The translations under genes were made by a program, and so were the position numbers. This document shows positions 25,473-35,811 of a DNA stretch of 64,000 nt, piece by piece. Position 1 is the stretch's first letter. Every line of letters starts with the position of its first letter. The notes beneath the pieces are model-generated. The model saw only the letters and a list, made by a program, of their open reading frames with translations. It had not been told where the DNA came from and did no database searches. The DNA is from Mugil cephalus. Its lineage: Eukaryota; Chordata; Actinopteri; Mugiliformes; Mugilidae. The stretch is from positions 7,284,413-7,348,412 of the forward strand of contig NC_061783.1 in the NCBI RefSeq assembly GCF_022458985.1. Direction: 5' to 3'.

Positions 25473-28400
25473 TTACGGCTCCGGCTGGCTTTTCCATCTG
25501 TCTTGGGCGCTGGACGGTCCCTCATCAGAGGCGGAGGGACAGGCCAGCAGGTCTGCTGGGCAGCCTCCGGCAGCAGCGACCTTCTCCTCAGCCCGCAGAC
25601 ACAGCTCCTGGAGGAAGTTGGCCGTCTCCATCACCAGGTCACTCTCATCATCTAACAGGGAGCGGACACACACAGAGTTAATGCGCTCAAGTCGGGGCAT
25701 CTTCTCTGGATGTCAATCCACAGGCAATCTGCAAAATACTGAGAGGCAACGGGTGTAGAGCGCATATCGAAAATGAGAACCTTTTAGCTCTTTCAACCTC
25801 GGAGTGTCCTTCTCCAGGTCGGCGTCCTGCTCCTGCATAGATCTGCACATCTTTTTATGGGTGAACCAGTGGAGCCTTTGGCACATCAAGCCGCAGTAAG
25901 TCACCTTGAAGAAGAATGTAAAAGGGACCATGATCTCAAATGCAACAGAATTATATCTCAGATGTTGGCTTTTAACAGACTTTGACCTACCGCTTTACAA
26001 AGGGAGCACCTCTTGTTTGCACCCCTCTCCCCACATGTGACACAGTAGTCAGCGTCTGCGAAAGCCATCTGACCTGTCAGGGCCTGGGTCAACACTGAGA
26101 AAGCTGTTGGTTCGTTGCCCTGGTAACAAGATGCAACGGCAAGTTGAAGTTACATCATCAGTGGTTAAAAAGAAAAAGATTTTACTCAGCAAAAAATGTA
26201 CGACTGTATGACATTAGCAACGACTGGTCTAACACTATCCTTCCTCATTTCCTTAAAACACAGCCATTCTCCTAAAAGCAGACCTTCGTACTACACTTCA
26301 GTTCTCTGATATCTTCTTCACTTACGATCTCTACCGGTGCAATACTCCTCACCAGCTGCTGCAGGAGCGTTGCCTCGCAGTAAGGAAACTTTCTGATGCA
26401 CTCCCGAATGAACTTCTCCTGGTTGTGTGGGAACCCATCGCTGTCTCTCCCTTTCAGCAGGCTGGATCCCCAGAAAAAAAAAAAGAGTTAGGAGATCCAA
26501 GAGGATGAATCTAACTCATTGTGCTGGCTCTTTAACTTTAAACTTCAATTTAATTTGCACCATTTTGCTGCCATTTGTTTTCAGCACTCTAAATCTGATG
26601 ATGCCAAACTGTGCGATGAACTTCCAAAGTGGACATGGGACAAAGTGAGACGTGCATATGGGCGTTCCAAACAGTGACTCGGAAGGCTCAATGCAGACAC
26701 GTGTTTGAAAACCTTGTGTTACGGATCCCTCTTGACAGAAGCCTCACCTCTTGACAAGAGCGTCCAGCTTGTCGTCTCGTTTCTGTAGGGACGTCAGACA
26801 CTTCTGCAGCACGCAGCTGATGTAGTGCATTTTCATGGCCAGGACCTCGTTCATGTCTTGCTGCTTCACACACTGCTCACACAGCAGGTCCATCACCTGG
26901 TAGCACTTCTCCAGAGCTGCCACGTCCACCAGCACGGGGTTCTCCTTCACCAGCATGACTATCTGACAGATGAGAGAGCTGGTGAGACAAACTTGTCTCA
27001 GTTTGGGTTTTACCTGGTTTGACCTAGGTGGGTGGTACATGTCTAAGTAACATCCACATGAATGCCAAGTCCAAAAATTTTCCAGCAGGACATTGTATTG
27101 TCCCAAGATGGTCAATTGTCCCAATGTTATTTACTTCTTCTGCCAGTGGTCTTAATGTTGTGGCTAATCGTGTATAATGGGAACACAGACTTGCGCCCTG
27201 ACAGCTGTGGTCATTTATCATAACAGTCACCAATGGTCTAAAGGAATATATTATACTAAGCACCTTTATTCTTATCATGTTTTACTCATGTCTAACAGCC
27301 TTGGTCTTTTTCTAAGATACCTCTCCAACCAAATGTTCCACGTTTGGTCTTACGATTAAGGAAACAGGGCCTTGTGTTTTAGACTCTTCCTTCATGACTC
27401 AGGTTTTAGAGTCATCAGAGTAATATTTGCAACTCAATCAGCCACGTTAAAAGGCTTCACCTTGACCGGGTTGAGATTGGTGGTCATGATGATCTTGTGC
27501 AGGGGTCCTGCCAGCCTGGGAGGCAGCTTGGCCTCCTTCTCCAGACCCTGTGGTCTGGTGTAGTACTCCAGCCTCGCCAGTGAGAAGAAGTTGTTGATCA
27601 CCGTTACACAATCGTGCTGGCCTGGAGGGACAGTTCACAGGTTAGGAATCCCTCATCATCATCGTCAACCATCCTCGCCCTCTTTGCCCGTCTCACCAAC
27701 AAACGCCGCCATCTGAGCAGCGGTGCGACCCACAGAATTAACCAGATCTGTCTCTGCTCCAGCATCCAGCATCATGGACGTGATATCAGTCCTCCCTTGA
27801 GGAGGTGGAAGCAGAGGCTGGACATTTAGCACTGCGCTCCTACATTGCACATACAATGACTCATCCAGGCCAATTAAACAGAACGTGGTGACACACAATT
27901 ATACCTGACAGGCCGGCAAACATGAGGGCAGTGTAACCGTATTCGTGCTGGTTGCAGTTGACGTTGGCTCCATGCTGCAGCAGCAGGTGACACATATCTG
28001 CCTTCCCCTTGTAGGCTGCATGCATCAGTGGAGTCATGCCGTGCTTAAGAAACAAATGAGACAGACAACATTGCAAGAGTAGCTGGATCATATGCATGAA
28101 GAAGCAGGTACTGACTTGAGGCAGAGAAATAATTTGGTTGACACGTGTGGACAGGGCAACAAGCATTGACATTGTTATTCTGCAGTCTCATTTGGTCTCC
28201 ATCTCCTCCTGAGAAGAGTTTCTATCTCTTGACATTCTAAATAATCTTTGCTTGTTTTGTTCCTGTTGTTTGCTGACAGGCAGGTAATGTGGTGGCTTTA
28301 TACTGGAAGCACAGTTGATTACACACAGTATTTTACTAAAATAATAACAACTAGATTAACAGATTACTAAATTCAAAATAAAGAATGTCTTCTCAATGCA

Positions 28401-29954
28401 TTCGAGACCAAGGATTTTGTTGTACTGAGTATTATTCAGGTGCAGATCCACTTAACAATCCATAATGATTTAATATCTCTAGCTCTCGTCTGCCTCCACT
28501 GGGGAGAGTAAGTTCTGAGTCACCAGCCTCACAAATCACCAATAAATGGCGTACCAGGTTAAATCCTACATTGGCGATTCCCAGCATTCGAGCAAACATC
28601 ACTCAGCAATGTGTTTTGGGAGAGTAGCGGGCCTCAAAGCCATGCTAACATCATGCTGCCTCTGTAAATGACCCATAGCTTTCAAGAATTATGATAGAAA
28701 CTCTAACTGACTTTAAACATATATCATTATTTTATATAGACTGGGTTCTGTGATCATCTACAATATGACATTTTACACATATTATCATATTTTTTTATTC
28801 AGTTTATTAGGTGTAGCCAGCAGGATTTCTGTAATTGCGTGTGAAAATCCTCAGAGAAACTCTAGATTTTCAACAATAAACACAGTCTTTGAATTTCCTT
28901 GGGCAGTGATGAGCATCTCCATCAGGACACCTGATTCTGACAGACAGGCGGTCTACAGCCGTCTGCCAGCTACATGTAGAGGCGTGATGCTATTATGGAA
29001 TACCATCGAGGACTATGTCTGGCTCTCAAGAGTCGTCTCCATATGTCTCCCTCACAATGGGCAACATATGCTACAGCGACATAACTGCTGGTGGAGGAGG
29101 AGAGTTGGGAGGGGTTGGAGGGGGGGTGGAGGGGGCAGACACGTTTCATCAACACACATTTTATCAGATGGTGTTGTATAATAGAATGCAAATGCTGACA
29201 TTGCAGCTTTACAGCAGTCCTCCTTGATCCTTTTTATTTCCGTACCTCGTCCAAACAGTTGACCCGTACTTCATTGCTTTCAAGCAGCTGAGCGGCCTCC
29301 TGTACGTCACCTGCGTGTAAAAAAGTATCTCTGTGAAAACGGAAGCAGTAGCAACAGAGGAGAGTTTGTGCAAATCCATCTCTGAGTTTTGACTTTTTTT
29401 TGTTTTTCTTTGGTAACTGAAGTCCTGTCAAGAGTTGTGTGATCTAGTACTGCAGGACTATTGTGCTACTCAGAATGGATTTTGGTAAAACTTATATTTT
29501 GTGGGTCTGTAATTTCTGTAAGAGTTTCTTGGAAATAAAGTTTTTCGTTAAAAGAAAGATGTCATACGTTTGTTCCTGTGACCTTTATTCTATACTTACT
29601 GCAGCTGGAACTGGAACTGAAGACAATTTTCGCTTTTTTAGTTGACGTTCTATGACCTGACTAAAGGACTACATTTAATATTACATTGCATATTTTCCAG
29701 CTTAAATGTACTTCCAAAAGAAATTACTGATGCACTTGACTTTATCTCTAACATTCAGAGCTGATATTGTCCCTAGACGTTTACATGGTACGAGATAACA
29801 AGTTTCAATGGAATACGGTAAGATCCTTATAACAGAGAACTTATTGAAAAGACAACTAAAAGCAGTGTCATCTTTGAACGTACTTACCAGCAGCAATAAC
29901 TTGCAGAATCTTCCTCTCTGAGGCTGACAGATCTCCTTTCTGCGGTGCAGCCAT
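25473..29954 (-). CDS. ankmy2: Ankyrin repeat and MYND domain-containing protein 2
   Basis: ANKMY2 is a ciliary/cytoplasmic adaptor linked to Hedgehog signalling through transport of adenylyl cyclases. Ten exons on the minus strand: 29954-29888, 29310-29246, 28043-27905, 27795-27697, 27621-27461, 26962-26748, 26461-26326, 26119-25991, 25904-25781 and 25651-25473. Phases sum to 437 aa (human 441). Ankyrin repeats occupy about residues 45-125 (HGMTPLMHAAYKGKADMCHL, YGYTALMFAGLSG, VNSVGRTAAQMAAFVG). A helical central region contains MNEVLAMKMHYISC, and a MYND zinc finger lies at about 318-356 (CVTCGERGANKRCSLCK ... YCGLMCQ ... HWFTHKKMC). The acidic C-terminal tail is poorly conserved. The last splice is the weak point: its donor reads AAAAG|GTTCTC, chosen because only it keeps frame with the TTAG|ATGATGAG acceptor. 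The final 60 residues could therefore differ. lrrc72, which separates sostdc1 and ankmy2 in mammals, was not seen. Confidence 0.93.
27020..27177 (-). repeat. Tc1-like MITE fragment in an ankmy2 intron
   Basis: Read on the minus strand it starts with the terminal repeat 'acacgattagccacaacatt', followed by the family motifs 'ttggacaa..' region and 'catgtaccacccacctagg'. It lies in the intron between ankmy2 exons 5 and 6, about 60 bases from the exon 6 acceptor side. One terminus is intact; the other is lost. Confidence 0.65.
29090..29137 (+). repeat. G-rich tract, possible G-quadruplex
   Basis: Successive G runs (ggg, gggg, ggggggg, ggggg) separated by 1-4 bases lie in the ankmy2 intron between exons 2 and 3. 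The transcript strand is C-rich. Folding is inferred from pattern. Confidence 0.5.
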
Positions 29955-30185
29955 CCTCTGTGGTTTGCTCTGCTCTGATGATGCTTCTGAGCCTTACCTA
30001 CCCTGATTTGATATATTGTAATTTACCCTGCTGATCGGTCCAGCTGACCATTCAGCCTGCAGCAAGTGGACTAATAGACCCCAGAGGGCACAACCCGCAC
30101 TACTGAGAGTTGAGCCATTCCAGGAACAAACCACTATAAGAGCCAGTAGGGGAGGGTGGACACCTGTTTTGGTTTGAGTAAAAAT
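29955..30185. promoter_or_regulatory. ankmy2: ankmy2 upstream region
   Basis: Sequence immediately upstream of the ankmy2 start on the minus strand. No TATA box is obvious. An untranslated leader and promoter are expected here but cannot be delimited. Confidence 0.3.
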
Positions 30186-30189
30186 GCTC

Positions 30190-30805
30190 AATGGAAAAGG
30201 AGCGAGTGTTACTACTGTCATTCGATTTAAGTCTTAGAAATCCTAAATTTGAAGTGCGGATGTCCAGCTCCATTTCCATAAGTGCAGCCCCTGCCGGCTG
30301 TAAAACACATACACTGCGCAACCTTTCTACTTTTAAGATTAGATTTAAGACTTTTCTTTTTGATAAAGCTTATAGTTAGGGTAGGCTCAGGTGACCCTGA
30401 ACCATCGATTAGCTGTGCTGCTACATTCGTAGGCTACTGGGGGTTGATGCACTGACCACCTGTCCTCTATTTTCTTCTCTCTTGCATCCAGCTCATATTC
30501 TCTCTCCTCGGTGCTACTACTTGTGTATTGTGTGCTGCTACTGTTTAACCCTCTCAGCTTCGTGCGACTGCCTCCGGCCTGAAGTTGTGTGTTTCTAACC
30601 TGCAGATGTCCTGCTGCTCTTTTCTCCTTCTCTTCCCTTCTCTGGCCAGTCTTAGGCAAATGGATCCTCCATATGAGCTCTGTTCTGTAAGGTTTTGTCC
30701 TGTTAAAAGGGAGTTTTTCCTTGCCAGTGCTGCCTTAGTGCTTGCTCTGGGGGTGGTTTCTGTCTTGAGACAATTTGTATTGTTATGGACGCCCATATGA
30801 ATAAA
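30190..30805 (+). repeat. retroelement 3' end, probably LINE
   Basis: The translation TFKIRFKTFLFDKAYS resembles the last residues of LINE-type ORF2 proteins. It is followed by a long non-coding tail with phrases common across fish genomes: 'ggctcaggtgaccctgaacc', 'taaaagggagtttttccttg' and 'agtgcttgctctgggggtgg'. The element is 5'-truncated. The clade is not certain. Confidence 0.5.
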
Positions 30806-30842
30806 AATGAAAACTGAATTGCAGTTATTGCAGGGTTTAAGT

Positions 30843-31169
30843 CAGGAGTGTCAAACTCATTTTAGTTCAGGGGCCACATACATCCCAATTTGATGTGAGG
30901 GGGCCGGACCAGTAACACAATAGCATATTACCTGGTAAATAACAACAACTCCTAATGTTTCCCTTTGCTTTCGTGCAAACAGTACGGCTACATGTAACGA
31001 ACAACATTACATTTCTGAAGAAGTGCAACGTTCAAGTGCAATTTCTTATTTTATCAAAAAATTTTCAGCTAATATCTTCAGTGTAATTTTTGCAAATTCA
31101 TCCCACGGGCCAGAATGGATGCTGTGACGGGCCGGTTTTGGGCCCCGGGCCTTATGTTTGACACCCCTG
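30843..31169. mobile_element. hAT-type MITE with perfect 8-bp target duplication
   Basis: Left end 'caggagtgtcaaactcattt' and right end 'atgtttgacacccctg' are inverted repeats. The flanking octamer GTTTAAGT occurs at 30,835-30,842 and again at 31,170-31,177. An 8-bp duplication and CAGGGGTGTCAAAC-type ends are hallmarks of hAT elements. The 327-bp interior is non-coding, so the copy depended on transposase from elsewhere. It lies between ankmy2 and gstr copy 1. Confidence 0.88.
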
Positions 31170-31177
31170 GTTTAAGT

Positions 31178-31465
31178 ACATATGGTTGTAAAAACCTACA
31201 GAGGCAGTGTCTTCTAACTGCCAGTAGGTGGCACTATAACACATTAAACAACACATAAAACTTGATCCCGGCCATGCGGTAGTGGTCATGATGTCACATC
31301 CTGTTTATATAGCGTCAAATAACTAACGGACTAACTAAAAATAAACTTCTCAGAAAAATAAACACTTAAATATGCATCAGTATTGTATCAACTACCTAAA
31401 ATTACTGAAATCATCCTATAAAATAATTATTTGACGTGTATTTCCGTGTCCCATCCACTAGCATG
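31178..31465. promoter_or_regulatory. gstr copy 1 upstream region
   Basis: About 300 bases of AT-rich sequence containing 'gccagtaggtggcactataa'. No TATA box at a suitable distance was recognised. Confidence 0.3.
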
Positions 31466-31466
31466 G

Positions 31467-31580
31467 AGCTTATAACCTATACTGCAGCCAGTCACCAGGG
31501 GGAGCTCTGCATGCTTTGGGCTCACTGCTGCTTGCTTTTAAGGAGCTCTTCCGTCCCTCTTCATACATTCAGTCTCTCTG
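31467..31580 (+). repeat. dispersed repeat forming the gstr copy 1 promoter/5' UTR
   Basis: The words 'cctatactgcagccagtcac' and 'cagggggagctctgcatgct', then 'aaggagctcttccgtccctc', correspond to a short element seen very widely in teleosts (type 'TGCAGCCAGCCACCAGGGGGCG ... CTTCACTTTT ... GGAGCTGTCA'). A sister copy precedes gstr copy 2 (35,669-35,785), so it predates that duplication. It includes a CCAGGGGG core resembling a CTCF site. Promoter function is inferred from its position directly before the ATG. Confidence 0.5.
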
Positions 31581-31616
31581 TGTCAGCGTGAACGTCGGTC
31601 CGTTAGGTCTGAAACC

Positions 31617-34534
31617 ATGGCAAAGGACATGACTCTGCTGTGGTGCTCCGGCTCTGTCCCTTGTTGGAGGGTGATGATCGCCCTGGAGGAGAAGAACCTG
31701 CAGGGATACAACCAAAAACTGCTCTCCTTCGACAAAATGGAGCACAAGTCCCAAGAAGTGTTGAATATAAACCCCAGGGGACAGGTAGGTAGGAGATAGC
31801 CTTTAGAAACCCCAATATTTTGAACGAAAAATGAACTAAAATGTTTGATTTCCTCCCCCAAAGTCAAATTGTGATATGAGAATAACAAAACAAAAAAAAA
31901 AATCTCAGCGACCCGACTGCAAGGTAGTCCACGCCAAACTACACCAACAAATTGTAACATTTAATGTTTTCCACTATTGGGAAAATAAAGTATCCATGTT
32001 CGGAGTTCAACGAATACTTTCGTCAAATCATAAGACTGTATTTTTTAATTCGGGTTATAATTTGTCTGCCAGAATACGAGGTACTATTTGTTTGTCAATC
32101 CTATCTAAGCGCTTGAGAAACGTTATGATCATAACCCCGACATAATAAGCGTAGTGCTATGCACGGGAGTTCTGGCAGAGCAGCACTAGTTAATGATTTC
32201 CTGTTTAGTTAAAATAAAAAAATAAATAAATAAATAAACATTGGCCTACCCATAAGACTTTTGTCAAAGCACAATATATCTTTTTTTTTTTAATATGGCT
32301 AATACTCTTATTTGAAACGACTTTTCAAAACGAGATATTTGTGACTTACTGCTATAACTAAGTGGCTTTTTGCTGACGCACCACTCGGCCCCTCAGAAAT
32401 AATGTTTTCTTTTACAAAGACGCTGTTGCTCTGCTACGTAGTTGACGCCGAAGTCCTCTCAAAAAATCTTACATTTAATAATTCCCAGTACAGGCAAATA
32501 ACCCTATTTGTTTTAACAAAGTGAATGATTTTAGCAGCTCGCGGGAATGTATTTTTAAATTTCGGCGTATAGTGTATTTACTACAGCCTTTTAAACCCAG
32601 ATATATGAACGCTTGCATCATAGCTTTTTGCTAACGTAACAGTTACCACTCAGCATCTCAGCGACCTTTCATTCATAAACCCCGACATAGGAGCTGTTAC
32701 TTGCTTTATTTTGCTCTCACAGTCACGAAGAAAACAATTATAATGAAATCACGTTTTATATTATTTTGTTTTTAGAAAATATTTTACAGTAATAAATTGT
32801 TCCTAAATATTCCCTGTGCGGAGGAGCACAGTCTTAATTGGCTCCCAGTAGCATTAGCATTAAAACAAGCTAGATCCAAATAATTTACCATCAGGCGCAC
32901 AGTGCAGACACATGTTTACCCGTACAATGAAATCCTTATTTTGCCATCCAGCCAAATGCCTGACAATATAAAATATTAGGAGTAGAATACAAGATACATA
33001 TAATACAAAATCTAAAATAACTACTGAAAATAACCATGTGCAAAACGGAGTGTAAACAATGGGGGGTGGAAGGACTTCATCAGTCTTGAGGTCCTTTATT
33101 TCACACTTCTGTACTTTCAGCCTGAGGGTAAAGTGTGAATGGTCCATGTTGGGCGTGGGTGGAGTCCTTGGTGTTGGAGGCTGCTTTCCTGTGGACTCTA
33201 TGCTAGTAGATGGTGGTTTTTGATAACCCTGAGAGCAGTAAACCCTTTAATAATCTGTCCCCATTGTTTGCTTTTTCCAGGTGCCAACTTTCAAACATGG
33301 AGACATTGTGGTGAATGAATCCTATGCAGCCTGTTTTTACTTGGAGGTGAGGGAACAAACCCAGCTCAAATATATGAATTCTGATGGTAAAATCAGTGTC
33401 ACAGCTCGCAAAAATCTTGTGTCTTCTCTTCTCAGAACACGTTTAAGTCCCAGGGAAGCAAACTGATCCCAGACGGCGCCGAAGCACAAGCTCTGATGTA
33501 CCAGCGCATGTTTGAGGGTCACACGTTCTACGATAAACTCGGTGAGACAGATCAAAGTTTACGCTTGCCCTTATTCCCCATATATTGCCCTTATTCGGGT
33601 ATATCATATTTCTTATGCCTAGCCTAGCCCACTGACTAAAATGGAGCTGTGAATAGAAAAGAAACATGCGTCACAATACCATTCAGTAGTACTACAAACC
33701 ACAGCCTCCAGCATGAAAACACAGTGGAAAAAAAATGCTCCCTCAGGTATTTGAAACAAATGTCAAACTCCATAACCTTCTTGTAGTTAAGATTCAGAGC
33801 AGGACTGTTCTATTAAAATGCATTTGTTATCACTAGTGGACGTAATATGTGGCAAGTGTGTTTAGAGGATAAGACAAGTGTAGAAAATTGGAGAAAAGAA
33901 TGAGGCATTGCTGTTATTTGTTTTTTCTACAGGGTGAGGTTAGTACCTGCTGAATATGTTGACCTCTGTGTAACCTTAATGCTTTCCCTCTTTTCAGGTA
34001 TAGTTATCTACTATGAGTATTATTTCCCCAAAGAAGAAAGACACGACTCTGCTGTGAAGAGAAACAAAGAGGCTCTGGCCACTGAATTGAAACTCTGGGA
34101 GGGTTACCTGCAGAAGGTATGTGGATGAGCATCGCACACAGACTCAACGTGCATTCAGGTATTCACACTTTTTACTTGTGTCTTTGAAGATGGGCTCGGG
34201 CTCTTATCTGGCAGGACCATCGATCTCGCTCGCAGATGTGCTGGTTTTTCCAGTCGTTGCCAATGCTTTTGAATTTGGGTAAGACGGAGGGAGGGAGAAA
34301 TGCAAACAAAGGGAGGTCGTTTCCCTGAGGTCTCATTAATAATTTCAAGTCATAACTTGTGTATGTCGCCGTTCTAAATGCCTGCTTTCTCTGATCCGCA
34401 GGTTGTCTGCTGAGCGTTACCCTAAACTGGCAGAGTATTACGCTCTGCTGAAGGACCGACCCAGCGTCAAAGCCAGCTGGCCTCCACACTGGCTGGAGAA
34501 CCCCAATGCAGAAGACACGCTGAAAGACGTCTGA
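31617..34534 (+). CDS. gstr: Glutathione S-transferase rho, copy 1
   Basis: It is a cytosolic enzyme that conjugates glutathione to electrophiles; rho is the class found in fish. Six exons: 31617-31784, 33281-33346, 33436-33541, 33998-34116, 34190-34278 and 34402-34534, all GT-AG, 226 aa. The N-terminal thioredoxin-like domain (1-~80) has the VPTF cis-proline loop and the glutathione-binding NESYAACFYLE. The helical C-terminal domain holds RHDSAVKRNKEAL, LKLWEGYLQK, the folding-capping motif SLADVLVFP and the tail SVKASWPPHWLE. The active-site loop reads LLWCSGSVPCWRVM, where copies 2 and 3 have LLWGSGSPPCWRVM: glycine 10 is cysteine and proline 14 is valine. Residue 57 is Val instead of Leu. 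Reading frame and splice sites are otherwise intact, so the gene looks functional but catalytically altered. It is about 85-90% identical to copy 2 by eye. Confidence 0.93.
32875..33220 (-). repeat. insertion in gstr copy 1 intron 1, LINE-tail-like
   Basis: Intron 1 of copies 1 and 2 aligns through 'acaagcta' and resumes at 'gataaccctgagagcag', with about 350 extra bases only in copy 1. The insert contains 'cccgtacaatgaaatcctta', typical of L2-group 3' ends on the minus strand. It was either gained in copy 1 or lost from copy 2 after duplication. Confidence 0.5.
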
Positions 34535-35282
34535 TATTCACAATGTTGACAAATGTATTGATTCGCTTTGGTGCCTCTATCCTGCTTCTGATAATCAAGT
34601 CTCAGCTTAACGATGACGCAGCTTCTAGTTTTCTGGTATGTTCTCAATACCTACTGTCTATCAGAGATTTCTGATGACTATATGTGTTCTGCAAAGATCA
34701 CCATGACTTACAGTGTCACTTGGCAATATAACTGCTCTATGTCCACATCCATTGTGTGTGTGTGTCTTATGTCGATCTTGTGACTCACAAGTTACTATAA
34801 CAACAGTTAGTAGGATGTGTTAATTCTTCTCTGAAGTCAGTTGTTCTGCAGAATCATTCATATTAGTCTCTCTGCATACAGGTTGACAGCCATTGTTTTG
34901 CACAGTGAATGAAATCATAATGTTAGTAGGCCATGATTAAAGGATCTTACTGATGGCACGTTTTGTCTATTTTGTCTCATCTCCTAATATGATTTTATAA
35001 AATGCTATTGGTTTTCCATAAATACTTTATGTAAGCTACTGTCTGTCTGTTCCATAATATGCTTATATTATTCCCTTACGTTTTGTGAATATTAACATTG
35101 TAAAGAAAGAAAGAACTGACTAGATCATGACTTGTCATGACGAACTGACTTTCGATTTTCAAGTATTCAGACTTGCTAGTGTGGCTCAGTTACGTCCAAT
35201 CTGCGCAGGACACTGTATATAAATGTGGACGGCAGAACATCTTCTCAATAGTGAAGCCAATCAAGTAGAGTTTCCCCCCTTA

Positions 35283-35345
35283 CTGACTGGCTGCAGTATA
35301 GGTCACAAGTTCCACCTCCTCCACTGTAGTGGATGGGACTTTGGC
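35283..35345 (-). repeat. inverted copy of the gstr promoter repeat
   Basis: 'tgactggctgcagtataggt' is the exact reverse complement of the 'acctatactgcagccagtca' motif found before gstr copies 1 and 2. The match continues into 'ggatgggac' (complement of 'gtcccatcc', present at 31,449). It lies between the coding ends of copy 1 and copy 2, in the opposite orientation. Confidence 0.7.
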
Positions 35346-35355
35346 CAAACTAAAC

Positions 35356-35361
35356 AATAAA
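35356..35361 (+). terminator. gstr: candidate gstr copy 1 polyadenylation signal
   Basis: AATAAA in 'aaacaataaaatatga', about 820 bases past the stop codon. Its use is not proven. It sits just after the inverted promoter repeat. Confidence 0.35.
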
Positions 35362-35668
35362 ATATGATGTAATATATATATATTTTTTTTTTCAAAGAAG
35401 ATTTCAGTCATTTTACGTAGTCAATATGATTCTGATGCTTGTTCATGTGTCAGTTTTTAGGGTAACCAGTTGCCATGTCATCTGCTCCATAAAGTGTCCT
35501 GTGGGACCTTGAAAGTTGTAAAAACAGTTTTTAAAAATAAATCCAACATTTCCCTGTAGCTGGTGGAGGTAGAGCAGAGCGCAGCATTAATTCAACTAAA
35601 CGCGAATGAGTCCGGCTCTTTATAGAGCGGTTGGCACCTGGTGGTCTCCGTTATGTAACTAAGGTTTG

Positions 35669-35785
35669 GAGTTTATGACCTATACTGCAGCCAGTCACCA
35701 GGGGGAGCTCTACATGCTTTGGCTTCACTTTTGCTTTTGAGGAGCTCTTCCGTCCCTCTTCGTGCATTCAGTCTGTGTCAGCCTG
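35669..35785 (+). repeat. dispersed repeat forming the gstr copy 2 promoter/5' UTR
   Basis: It is the paralogue of 31,467-31,580: 'cctatactgcagccagtcac', 'cagggggagctctacatgct', 'ggcttcacttttgcttttga', 'ggagctcttccgtccctctt'. The phrase 'ggcttcacttttg' is closer to the general teleost repeat than in copy 1. It starts the duplicated block that includes the whole gene. Confidence 0.5.
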
Positions 35786-35811
35786 ATCGTTAGTCCGTTA
35801 GTTTTGAAACT

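Noticed and set aside
30190-30805. LTR-type retroelement
   Set aside because: No paired long terminal repeats, primer-binding site or gag/pol/env frames were seen; the tail fits a LINE-type 3' end better.
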